DNA of 5,249 bases, from contig JAFVWG010000143.1 of assembly GCA_017501805.1 (NCBI GenBank), forward strand, positions 1 to 5,249, written 5' to 3'. The stretch's first letter is position 1; the number at the start of each line of letters is the position of its first letter. This document shows, piece after piece, positions 1 through 5,249 of the stretch. The DNA is from Oscillospiraceae bacterium. GTDB lineage: Bacteria; Bacillota; Clostridia; Oscillospirales; Oscillospiraceae. Position numbers and translations under genes: made by a program. Below the pieces are notes generated by a model. The model did not search any database and was not told the DNA's origin. It was given only the letters and a program-made list of their open reading frames with translations.

Positions 1-756
1 AACGCCATGATCAATGAAGAGCTCAAGCATGACGTTATGCGCGACATGGTGCTGCTGCATCTCATTGGCGTGAAGGTGGTGCTGGTACACGGCGGCGGCC
101 CTGAGATCAACGATCTGATGGGACGCCTTGGCAAAAAGCCGGAGTTTGTGGACGGCCTGCGCGTCACGGATAAGGAAACCGTCGACATCGTGCAGATGGC
201 GCTGGCAGGCAAGGTCAACAAGACGCTCGTCAGCCTGCTCGAGAGCAAGGGCGGCAAGGCCATCGGCATCTCCGGCATGGACGGACGGCTGATCGAGTGC
301 ACGAAGAAGGACGAGCGGCTCGGCTATGTCGGTGACATCACCAAGGTGCACATCGACCCCGTGACCGATCTTCTGGAAAAAGGCTACATCCCCGTCATCT
401 CCACGCTCGGCTGCGACCGTGAAGGCAACGTCTACAACATCAACGGCGACACCGCCGCCGCCCATATCGCGGGCGCGCTCGGCGCGGAACGCTTCGTGCT
501 GATGACCGACATCGCGGGACTGATGCGCGACAAGGACGATCCCGCCTCGCTCATCTCCGAGGTCTCGCTTGCCGAGATCGACGAGCTTCTGCAGCAGGGT
601 GTGATCTCCGGCGGTATGATCCCCAAGGTCGGCTGCTGCGTGACCGCGATCCGTCAGGGCGTCAGCAAGGTCGTCATTATGGACGGCCGCGTTCCCCACG
701 CGATCCTCATGGAGCTGCTGACAAACGAAGGCGCCGGTACATTGGTAAGGGAGTAA
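1..756 (+). CDS. argB: Acetylglutamate kinase, 5'-truncated by the window edge
   Basis: ArgB phosphorylates N-acetyl-L-glutamate with ATP, the second step of arginine synthesis, in the cytoplasm. The reading frame is open from base 1 and the first residues read NAMINEEL. In this family that stretch continues a KYGGNAM-type motif, so the ATG at 7 is an internal methionine and the true start and first catalytic lysine lie upstream of the window. Visible amino-acid kinase landmarks (numbered from base 1) are HGGGPEIN at about residues 30-37, NINGDT at 146-151, MTDIAGL at 168-174 and GGMIPK at 204-209, whose K209 matches the conserved C-terminal catalytic lysine. The visible 251 residues are most of a protein usually about 260-300 long. 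Whether the N-terminal helix linked to arginine feedback inhibition is present cannot be judged. The gene ends 6 bp before argD, consistent with an arg operon. The identification is near certain. Confidence 0.96.
   Translation, partial: NAMINEELKHDVMRDMVLLHLIGVKVVLVHGGGPEINDLMGRLGKKPEFVDGLRVTDKETVDIVQMALAGKVNKTLVSLLESKGGKAIGISGMDGRLIECTKKDERLGYVGDITKVHIDPVTDLLEKGYIPVISTLGCDREGNVYNINGDTAAAHIAGALGAERFVLMTDIAGLMRDKDDPASLISEVSLAEIDELLQQGVISGGMIPKVGCCVTAIRQGVSKVVIMDGRVPHAILMELLTNEGAGTLVRE
747..753 (+). promoter_or_regulatory. Ribosome binding site of argD
   Basis: AAGGGAG lies 9 bases before the ATG at 763 and inside the last codons of argB, directly before its TAA. This fixes the argD start and points to translational coupling between the two genes. 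Confidence 0.75.
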
Positions 757-762
757 TACGTT

Positions 763-1923
763 ATGAGCATTTGTGAACTTGATAAACAATACGTTTCCAA
801 TACATACAACCGCTTTCCGGTGACGATCGTCTCCGGAAAGGGCTCTGTCGTCTATGACGAAGCGGGCAAGGAATACATCGACCTCGGCTCGGGCATCGGC
901 GTGACCGCCTTCGGCGTCGCGGACGAGCTCTGGCAAAAGGCCGTCACCGAGCAGATCGGCAAGGTGCAGCATATGTCCAACCTCTACTACACCGAGCCCT
1001 GCGCAAAGCTTGCAAAAACGCTGTGCGAGCGCACCGGTATGAAGAAGGTCTTCTTCTGCAACTCCGGCGCGGAGTCGAACGAGTGCCTCATCAAGGCGGC
1101 ACGGAAGTACGGCTTTGAGAAGCGCGGTGCGGACTGCTATGAGGTGGTCACGCTCGTCAACAGCTTCCACGGCAGAACGATCACCACGCTTGCCGCTACG
1201 GGACAGGACGTGTTCCACGAGCAGTTCAAGCCTCTGACCGCCGGCTTCCGTCACATTGCGGCGAACGACATTGCCGCGATCGGGACGATCGACCCGAAAA
1301 AAACCTGCGCCGTGCTCTTTGAGTGCGTGCAGGGCGAGGGCGGCGTCAACGCGCTGGATCGTGAATTCGTGCTGACGCTCGATGCGTTCTGCAAAAAGAA
1401 CGACGTGCTCCTCTGCGTGGACGAGGTCCAGACCGGCAACGGACGCAGCGGCGCGCTCTACGCCTATATGAACTTCGGCATTGAGCCGGATCTCGTCTCC
1501 ACGGCGAAGGGACTGGCCGGCGGTCTTCCGATCGGCGCGACGCTCTTCGGCGCAAAGACCGAAAACATCTTCGCCTACAGCGATCACGGCTCGACCTTCG
1601 GCGGCAACCCCGTCTCCTGCGCGGCGGCGCTGAGCGTCATCGACCGCATCGACGACAAGCTGCTCGCGGAAGTGCGCGAGAAGAGCGAATATGTCTTCAA
1701 AACCCTCACGGGCGCGAAGGGCGTTGAGTCCGTCAGCGGTATGGGTCTGATGATCGGCATCAAAACCGAGAAGCCCGCCAAGGAACTGGTCGCAAAGCTG
1801 ATCGAAGACGGCATCCTCTGCCTGACGGCGAAGGACAAGCTGCGGCTGCTTCCGGCGCTGAACATTCCCTTTGAAACGCTCAAAAAAGCTGTCGACCGCA
1901 TCAAGGCAGCCTGTGCCGAATAA
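763..1923 (+). CDS. argD: Acetylornithine aminotransferase (class III PLP enzyme)
   Basis: ArgD is a cytoplasmic, PLP-dependent enzyme that transfers an amino group from glutamate to N-acetylglutamate 5-semialdehyde, giving N-acetylornithine. The 386-residue length is normal for the bacterial enzyme. Class III aminotransferase landmarks are present: NSGAES at 100-105 (cofactor phosphate binding), NSFHGRT at 133-139, VDEVQTG at 219-225 with D220 expected to contact the PLP pyridine nitrogen, and STAKGLAGG with K249 as the Schiff-base lysine. HGSTFGGNP follows, typical of the family. The ATG at 763 is supported by AAGGGAG 9 bases upstream. Sequence alone cannot exclude extra succinyldiaminopimelate aminotransferase activity (lysine pathway), which some ArgD proteins have, or a catabolic ornithine-type transaminase. 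The position between argB and argF makes the biosynthetic ArgD role very likely. There is no sign of truncation or frameshift. Confidence 0.96.
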   Translation: MSICELDKQYVSNTYNRFPVTIVSGKGSVVYDEAGKEYIDLGSGIGVTAFGVADELWQKAVTEQIGKVQHMSNLYYTEPCAKLAKTLCERTGMKKVFFCNSGAESNECLIKAARKYGFEKRGADCYEVVTLVNSFHGRTITTLAATGQDVFHEQFKPLTAGFRHIAANDIAAIGTIDPKKTCAVLFECVQGEGGVNALDREFVLTLDAFCKKNDVLLCVDEVQTGNGRSGALYAYMNFGIEPDLVSTAKGLAGGLPIGATLFGAKTENIFAYSDHGSTFGGNPVSCAAALSVIDRIDDKLLAEVREKSEYVFKTLTGAKGVESVSGMGLMIGIKTEKPAKELVAKLIEDGILCLTAKDKLRLLPALNIPFETLKKAVDRIKAACAE

Positions 1924-1927
1924 GGAG
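1922..1927 (+). promoter_or_regulatory. Ribosome binding site of argF overlapping the argD stop
   Basis: AAGGAG shares its first two bases with the TAA stop of argD and lies 8 bases before the argF ATG at 1936. It is a near-ideal Shine-Dalgarno sequence, and the arrangement suggests coupled translation. Confidence 0.8.
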
Positions 1928-1935
1928 AAAACACA

Positions 1936-2922
1936 ATGAATCTGAACGGAAAACATTTTCTGAAGCTTCTGGACTTTACCCCCGAGGAGATCGCGGGACT
2001 GATCGATCTCGCGGCGGAGCTGAAGCAGAAAAAGAAAAACGGCGTCGCGCACCGCCTCTGCGAGGGCAAAAACGTCGCGCTGATCTTCGAAAAGACCAGC
2101 ACCCGCACCCGTTGCGCGTTTGAAGTCGCCGCGGCGGATCTCGGAATGCACCCGGTCTACCTTGACCCGCAGGGCTCGCAGATCGGCAAGAAGGAGTCCA
2201 TCGCGGACACCGCGCGTGTGCTCGGCAGAATGTTTGACGGCATCGAGTACCGCGGCTTCGGGCAGGAGCTTGTCGAAGAGCTCGCCGCCAACGCGGGCGT
2301 TCCCGTCTGGAACGGACTGACGAACGAGTTCCACCCCACGCAGATCCTTGCGGACTTTCTGACGATCCGGGAGCACTTCGGTGCGCTCAAGGGCAAAAAG
2401 CTCGTCTATATGGGCGACGCCCGCTACAATATGGGCAACTCCCTGATGGTCGGCTGCGCGAAGATGGGTATGCACTTCGTCGCCTGCGCGCCGAAGAAGT
2501 ATTTCCCCGACGCGGCGCTGATCGAGACCTGCGAGAAGGTCGCCGCACAGACCGGCGCAACGCTGGAGTTCAGCGAAGATCCGCTGAGCGCCGTCAAGGG
2601 CGCGGATGTGATCTACTCCGACGTGTGGGTCTCCATGGGCGAGCCGGACGAAGTCTGGGCGGAGCGCATCCGGGACCTCACCCCCTACCGCGTGGATACG
2701 AAGCTGATGCAGGCCGCCGGCGCACAGTGCCGTTTTATGCACTGCCTGCCCGCGTTCCACGACCTCAAGACGACCATCGGCAAGCAGATCTTCGAAAAGT
2801 TCGGGATCGACTGTATGGAAGTCACGGACGAGGTCTTCGAAAGCCCCGCGTCCATCGTCTTTGACGAAGCGGAAAACCGTATGCACACCATCAAGGCTGT
2901 TATGGCAGCCACCCTTGCGTAA
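1936..2922 (+). CDS. argF: Ornithine carbamoyltransferase, anabolic
   Basis: ArgF joins carbamoyl phosphate and L-ornithine to give L-citrulline in the cytoplasm. The protein is 328 residues, normal for the family. The carbamoyl-phosphate loop STRTR is at 55-59, followed by FEVAAADLG. HPTQ is at 133-136. The MGDARYNMGNSL segment marks the start of the ornithine domain. DVWVSMGE carries D229 and the S233-M234-G235 loop that contacts ornithine, and HCLPAFHD holds C270, the family's active-site cysteine. The SMG loop together with HCLP argues for ornithine rather than aspartate, N-acetylornithine or putrescine as substrate. A catabolic ArcB would look similar, but the position directly after argB and argD, with no arcA or arcC beside it, favours the biosynthetic enzyme. 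This is the last gene of the operon and a strong terminator follows 12 bp after its stop. Confidence 0.96.
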   Translation: MNLNGKHFLKLLDFTPEEIAGLIDLAAELKQKKKNGVAHRLCEGKNVALIFEKTSTRTRCAFEVAAADLGMHPVYLDPQGSQIGKKESIADTARVLGRMFDGIEYRGFGQELVEELAANAGVPVWNGLTNEFHPTQILADFLTIREHFGALKGKKLVYMGDARYNMGNSLMVGCAKMGMHFVACAPKKYFPDAALIETCEKVAAQTGATLEFSEDPLSAVKGADVIYSDVWVSMGEPDEVWAERIRDLTPYRVDTKLMQAAGAQCRFMHCLPAFHDLKTTIGKQIFEKFGIDCMEVTDEVFESPASIVFDEAENRMHTIKAVMAATLA

Positions 2923-2934
2923 CATTTCATCGAG

Positions 2935-2970
2935 AACGGGAAGATGCCTGAAGGCATCTTCCCGTTTTTT
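2935..2970 (+). terminator. Strong rho-independent terminator of the arg operon
   Basis: A perfect 14-bp stem (2935-2948 with 2953-2966) encloses a TGAA tetraloop. The distal arm runs into a T-tract at 2965-2970, followed by CTTTCC. The stem begins 12 bp after the argF stop. The reverse strand has no long T-run, so termination should act on + strand transcripts only. It separates the arginine operon from the envelope genes that follow. Confidence 0.95.
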
Positions 2971-3014
2971 CTTTCCGCAGCCATAAAAAAACCGCCCGCG
3001 CCATACACTGCATC

Positions 3015-3020
3015 GGGAGG
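3015..3020 (+). promoter_or_regulatory. Ribosome binding site deciding the deacetylase start
   Basis: GGGAGG lies 7 bases before ATG 3028. It selects this start over the in-frame ATG at 2944, which lies inside the terminator stem and has no Shine-Dalgarno sequence. Confidence 0.75.
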
Positions 3021-3027
3021 TTATGCC

Positions 3028-3825
3028 ATGTCCATCTGGAAACAATACCGTCACGTTATACTCTGCGCCGCCGCTGTCGCAGTACTGGCGCTGCTCACCG
3101 TCCTGACGAGCCGTCCGCAGACCCTCGCGACCGGCGCGTGGGGTCTGAGCTTTCAGACCAAGGGTGCGCCGCCGGTCGGCAGCGCGACCTCGGAAAAGCT
3201 TGCCGAATACGACGCCGCCTATCTCGGCGATACAAACGGAAATACGATCTATATCACCTTCGACGCGGGCTACGAAAACGGCTGCACCGGGCAGATCCTC
3301 GATGTGCTTCGGGCGCACAACGCCCCTGCGGCCTTCTTCGTCGTGGGGAACTATCTGGATAAAAACCCCGAGCTGGTCTGCCGTATGGCGGACGAGGGAC
3401 ACATCGTCGGCAACCACACACAGCATCACTACGATATGTCCAAGATCGCAGACGAAGCTGCCTTCCGCGAGGAGCTGGACGCCGTCGCATCACAGTTCCG
3501 CGAGATCACAGGGCGCGAAATGCCGAAGTACTACCGTCCGCCGCAGGGCGTCTACAGCGAGGAAAACCTGCGTATGGCGCAGAAGCTCGGCTACCGCACG
3601 GTCTTCTGGAGTCTCGCCTATGTCGACTGGCTGCAGGACAAACAGCCCACCGCGGACGAGGCGTTTTCCAAGCTGATCCCGCGCATCCACGGCGGCGCCG
3701 TCGTGCTGCTCCACTCGACCTCCACGACCAACGCCGCGATCTTGGACAGTCTGCTGACACGCTGGGAGGATATGGGCTACCGCTTCGGCTCACTGGATGA
3801 GCTCTTCTCCGCTTCGCCCGATTGA
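3028..3825 (+). CDS. pdaA: Membrane-anchored polysaccharide deacetylase, PdaA-type
   Basis: Probable peptidoglycan N-acetylmuramic acid de-N-acetylase (carbohydrate esterase family 4, NodB fold). In Bacillus subtilis PdaA acts after the amidase CwlD to form the muramic delta-lactam of spore cortex. The 265-residue product starts with a short basic end and one hydrophobic segment (about 9-27), a signal anchor that puts the enzyme outside the membrane. NodB motifs follow: TFDAGYENG (D79 the likely catalytic base), GNHTQHH (H130 and H134 the metal-binding pair), RPPQG at 170-174, VFWSLAYVDW at 192-201 and LLHST (H229). The GYENG and FWS..YVDW signatures match the PdaA subgroup rather than generic xylan or chitin deacetylases. 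Motif 1 has alanine (A80) where ordinary family members have a second, metal-binding Asp; B. subtilis PdaA is, as I recall, also atypical there. The start at 3028 is set by GGGAGG. No good sigma-A promoter is visible in the 58 bp between the terminator and the gene. The exact subgroup is less certain than the family. Confidence 0.85.
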   Translation: MSIWKQYRHVILCAAAVAVLALLTVLTSRPQTLATGAWGLSFQTKGAPPVGSATSEKLAEYDAAYLGDTNGNTIYITFDAGYENGCTGQILDVLRAHNAPAAFFVVGNYLDKNPELVCRMADEGHIVGNHTQHHYDMSKIADEAAFREELDAVASQFREITGREMPKYYRPPQGVYSEENLRMAQKLGYRTVFWSLAYVDWLQDKQPTADEAFSKLIPRIHGGAVVLLHSTSTTNAAILDSLLTRWEDMGYRFGSLDELFSASPD

Positions 3826-3850
3826 CAATCCGCACAATTCTCCGTAAAAT
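3822..3850 (+). promoter_or_regulatory. Near-consensus sigma-A promoter before the SLH gene
   Basis: A perfect -35 box TTGACA (3822-3827) overlaps the deacetylase stop codon. After a 17-bp spacer comes the -10 box TAAAAT (3845-3850), five of six matches to consensus. A start point about 7 bases downstream would fall near A3857, leaving only about 5 bases before ATG 3862 or 11 before ATG 3868. The match is strong but the implied leader is unusually short. The next gene may also be read through from the deacetylase gene. Confidence 0.6.
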
Positions 3851-3854
3851 GGAG
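3851..3854 (+). promoter_or_regulatory. Ribosome binding site of the SLH gene
   Basis: GGAG lies 7 bases before ATG 3862, which is why that start was chosen over GTG 3859 (4 bases away) and ATG 3868 (13 bases away). A second, weaker AGG at 3857-3859 is 8 bases before ATG 3868. GGAG can pair with CTCC at 3840-3843 (see findings). Confidence 0.5.
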
Positions 3855-3861
3855 ACAGGTG

Positions 3862-4977
3862 ATGTCAATGCAAACGATCAGGAAAATAACGGCGCTTCTG
3901 ACCGCGCTCGTTCTGAGTCTCACGCTGGCTGTTCCGTCCTTTGCCGTACCCGGTTCGCAGGAGGATCCCGCCGTGTCCGTCTCCTATCTGGAGCAGGTCT
4001 GGGCGAAAAAGCTGATGGCGGACTGCGAGGCGCGGATGAAGCGGCAGCTCTCCGCCGCCTATGCGGATTCCCTGTCCAAACTCTCCCAAAAGCTTGCAGA
4101 GCAGAATCGCGTGAGCTATGCCGCCGGCGGAAAACGCCGCGCGCAGGGCTCTGTCGTCCTCAAGCAGGGAGACCGCCTTCTGCCCGATCCCGGGTGCAAG
4201 CTGATGCTCTATGACGGAGCGCTCACCGCAGAGCCGACGCTCATCGACGTGACCGAAGCAGTACCCGCAGGCGATTCTCTCACAGCGCGGCACCTGTATA
4301 TGCAGGGCGCGGAAGCCTCGCAGGGGCTGACGGTGCAGAGCGCCGCGGCGGAGCTTTGGATGGACGGCGTATATTCCGTCGCGCCCTCGGAGGGAACGGA
4401 TTTCGGTGCGCTTGCACAGGCGCTGGAGAAGATGGGGCTCTTCCGCGGTATGACCGAGGGCTACGGACTGCTTTCCACGACCACCCGCGCACAGGGTCTG
4501 ACAATGTTCCTGCGCCTGATGGGGCTGGAAAAGGAAGCGCTCGCCTGCAAGCAGACGATCCCCTTCACAGATGTGCCCGCCGGGCACTGGGCGCATCCCT
4601 ATGTCGCCTATGCCTACACAAACGGGCTGACCAACGGCACCGCAGCGGACAAATTCAGTCCCGACGCACCGGTGACCGCGCAGCACTACATCACGTTCCT
4701 GCTCCGCGCCCAGCACTACGCCGAGGGAACGGATTTCACCTATGAAACGGCGCTTTCCTCCGCCGTGGAAAAGGGCGTGTTTACGCAGAACGAAGTCGAC
4801 AGCTTCCCGGGCGGTCTGACGCGCTGCGGTCTGGTCTATCTCTCCTACTACGGACTCTTCGGCAGGGACGCGCAGACAGGCTGTACCGTGCTCGAAAGTT
4901 TGCTCAACAGCGGCGCGGTAACCGAGCAGTCGGTCGCAGAGGCATTCCTCACCGTCCGCAGCCCCCGCCGCACCTGA
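3862..4977 (+). CDS. Secreted protein with degenerate S-layer-homology repeats
   Basis: Exported protein of 371 residues, probably held to the cell wall. Residues 1-28 form a classic signal peptide: MSMQTIRK, a hydrophobic core and a likely cut after SFA (A28). Residues of about 45-85 are charged and helical in look. About 90-180 are probably a beta-rich domain (QGSVVLKQGD, LIDVTEAVPAGDSLTARH, AAAELWMDGVYSV) that resembles a segment I recall beside SLH repeats in other Clostridia; its function is unknown. Three SLH-like units follow. The first is partial (GLFRG at 192-196, TRA at 208-210, FLRLMGLE). The second is complete (PFTDVPAGHWAHPYVAYAY from 234, GLTNGT, FSPD at 265-268, then FLLRAQ). 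The third is worn (about 300-345, LTRCGLVYLSYYGLFG). SLH domains usually bind pyruvylated secondary wall polymers, but units this divergent may serve another structural role. No enzyme motif is visible. The gene sits 36 bp after pdaA on the same strand, which suggests but does not prove a shared envelope function. Confidence 0.85.
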   Translation: MSMQTIRKITALLTALVLSLTLAVPSFAVPGSQEDPAVSVSYLEQVWAKKLMADCEARMKRQLSAAYADSLSKLSQKLAEQNRVSYAAGGKRRAQGSVVLKQGDRLLPDPGCKLMLYDGALTAEPTLIDVTEAVPAGDSLTARHLYMQGAEASQGLTVQSAAAELWMDGVYSVAPSEGTDFGALAQALEKMGLFRGMTEGYGLLSTTTRAQGLTMFLRLMGLEKEALACKQTIPFTDVPAGHWAHPYVAYAYTNGLTNGTAADKFSPDAPVTAQHYITFLLRAQHYAEGTDFTYETALSSAVEKGVFTQNEVDSFPGGLTRCGLVYLSYYGLFGRDAQTGCTVLESLLNSGAVTEQSVAEAFLTVRSPRRT

Positions 4978-4981
4978 CCGC

Positions 4982-5112
4982 CCCCAAAGCCTCCCTTGTG
5001 TAAAGGGAGGTGGCATTTGCGAAGCAAATGACGGAGGGATTGTCCATCCAATTGTGCCGCAAGGCACACCACATCTCTTCACTCTTCACTATTCCCTATT
5101 CACTCTTCACTA
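4982..5112. repeat. Composite hairpin-heptamer repeat, copy A
   Basis: Noncoding 131-bp unit starting 4 bp after the SLH gene stop. Its parts in order are: CCCCAAAGCC head (4982-4991); hairpin 1, an 8-bp stem 4990-4997 with 5003-5010; hairpin 2, a 7-bp stem 5014-5020 with 5024-5030 and GAA loop; the box ACGGAGGGATTG (5031-5042); hairpin 3, a 6-bp stem 5053-5058 with 5063-5068 and GCAA loop; GGCACACC (5063-5070); and five heptamers (5076-5110) followed by TA. Hairpin 1 has no T-run after it, so it is not a standard terminator. Copy B directly adjoins. Function is unknown; I recall similar intergenic repeats in Oscillospiraceae genomes. Confidence 0.75.
5076..5112. repeat. Five-unit heptamer tandem array, copy A
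   Basis: Five consecutive 7-bp units, TCTTCAC, TCTTCAC, TATTCCC, TATTCAC and TCTTCAC, followed by TA. The consensus is TMTTCAC (GTGAAKA on the other strand). It forms the AT-rich tail of composite repeat copy A. Confidence 0.85.
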
Positions 5113-5230
5113 CCCCAAAGCCTTCCCCTCGAGGGGAAGGTGTCGCCGCAGGCGACGGATGAGGGGGAATCCATGCCAACGGCACACCGCAATTCTTCAT
5201 TCTTAAGTCTTAAGTCTTCAATATTCACTA
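5113..5230. repeat. Composite hairpin-heptamer repeat, copy B
   Basis: Second, diverged copy of the composite unit in the same orientation, 118 bp, abutting copy A. Its parts are: CCCCAAAGCC head (5113-5122); hairpin 1, with 5121-5140 a perfect palindrome (practical stem 5121-5128 with 5133-5140); hairpin 2, a 6-bp stem 5142-5147 with 5151-5156 and GCA loop; a GGATGAGGGGGAAT box (5157-5170); hairpin 3, a 4-bp stem 5174-5177 with 5181-5184; GGCACACC (5181-5188); and five heptamers (5194-5228) with terminal TA. The last 50 bp (5181-5230) align without gaps to 5063-5112, with 37 identities by hand count. The 19 bases after it (5231-5249) show nothing recognisable. Confidence 0.75.
5194..5230. 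repeat. Five-unit heptamer tandem array, copy B
   Basis: Five consecutive 7-bp units, TCTTCAT, TCTTAAG, TCTTAAG, TCTTCAA and TATTCAC, followed by TA. It has the same unit number and the same distance from the GGCACACC box as the array in copy A, but the last three bases of the units vary more. Confidence 0.8.
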
Positions 5231-5249
5231 AAAACCCGTGGGCGTATTG

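Noticed and set aside
7..9. ATG at 7 as the argB start
   Set aside because: The frame is open to base 1, and the encoded NAM continues the conserved KYGGNAM motif of acetylglutamate kinases, so the gene begins upstream of the window.
1584..2108. Open frame of 174 codons on the - strand across the argD-argF junction
   Set aside because: It lies opposite two well-supported genes and has a Ser/Phe-rich composition typical of an antisense shadow, with no domain.
2981..3008. Possible forespore (sigma-F/G-like) promoter before pdaA: CCATA and CATACAC spaced 16 bp
   Set aside because: Both boxes are imperfect, and a start point near 3015 would fall at the ribosome binding site. The biology would fit a PdaA gene, but the sequence match is too weak to annotate.
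2944..3027. Upstream in-frame ATG at 2944 as start of the deacetylase gene
   Set aside because: This ATG sits inside the terminator stem without a ribosome site. The extra 28 residues show no signal features, while ATG 3028 has GGGAGG at good spacing and is followed at once by a proper membrane anchor.
4990..5010. Hairpin after the SLH gene as a rho-independent terminator
   Set aside because: The stem is adequate but is followed by GGTGGCATTT rather than a T-run, and it is part of a larger repeated element.
3865..5082. Open frame of 405 codons on the - strand, longer than the SLH gene it covers
   Set aside because: It is antisense to a gene with a clear signal peptide and SLH motifs, runs into the noncoding hairpin repeats and gives a Cys/Arg/His-rich product with no recognisable domain. 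Long antisense frames are common opposite GC-rich genes with strong third-position bias.
4982..5230. CRISPR array or insertion-sequence remnant in the repeat tail
   Set aside because: There are no regular direct repeats with unique spacers, no inverted terminal repeats, no target-site duplication and no transposase fragment in any frame.

Overview
The window looks like a chromosomal segment of a GC-rich, spore-forming member of the Firmicutes, probably an Oscillospiraceae/Ruminococcaceae-type Clostridium relative. This rests on three things. The deacetylase is PdaA-like, a family linked to spore cortex. The secreted protein carries degenerate S-layer-homology (SLH) repeats of a style common in that group. 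The intergenic tail is full of short hairpin and heptamer repeats of a kind I recall from such genomes. The taxonomic call is an inference from memory, not from a search.

Positions 1-2922 hold the distal part of an arginine biosynthesis operon, all on the + strand: argB (5' end cut off by the window edge), argD and argF. Intergenic gaps are only 6 and 12 bp, and each downstream gene has a strong Shine-Dalgarno sequence touching or overlapping the preceding stop codon. Together the genes phosphorylate N-acetylglutamate (ArgB), transaminate N-acetylglutamate semialdehyde to N-acetylornithine (ArgD) and carbamoylate ornithine to citrulline (ArgF). argC and argJ would be expected upstream but are not visible. 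The operon ends at a very strong intrinsic terminator (2935-2970).

Positions 3028-4977 hold two cell-envelope genes on the same strand. The first is a membrane-anchored polysaccharide deacetylase of the PdaA (muramic delta-lactam) type. The second, 36 bp downstream, is a secreted protein with SLH-like repeats and an N-terminal region of unknown function. A near-consensus sigma-A promoter (TTGACA, 17 bp, TAAAAT) straddles the stop codon of the deacetylase gene and would start transcription almost at the next start codon.

Positions 4978-5249 carry no gene. Almost all of it is two head-to-tail, diverged copies of one composite repeat (4982-5112 and 5113-5230). Each copy has the same order of parts: a CCCCAAAGCC head, three successive hairpins, a GGCACACC box and exactly five heptamers of the form TMTTNNN ending in TA. 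The last 50 bp of the two copies align without gaps, while the hairpin stems differ in sequence but keep their pairing. This repeat is the most unusual thing in the window. The rest is ordinary arginine and envelope metabolism.
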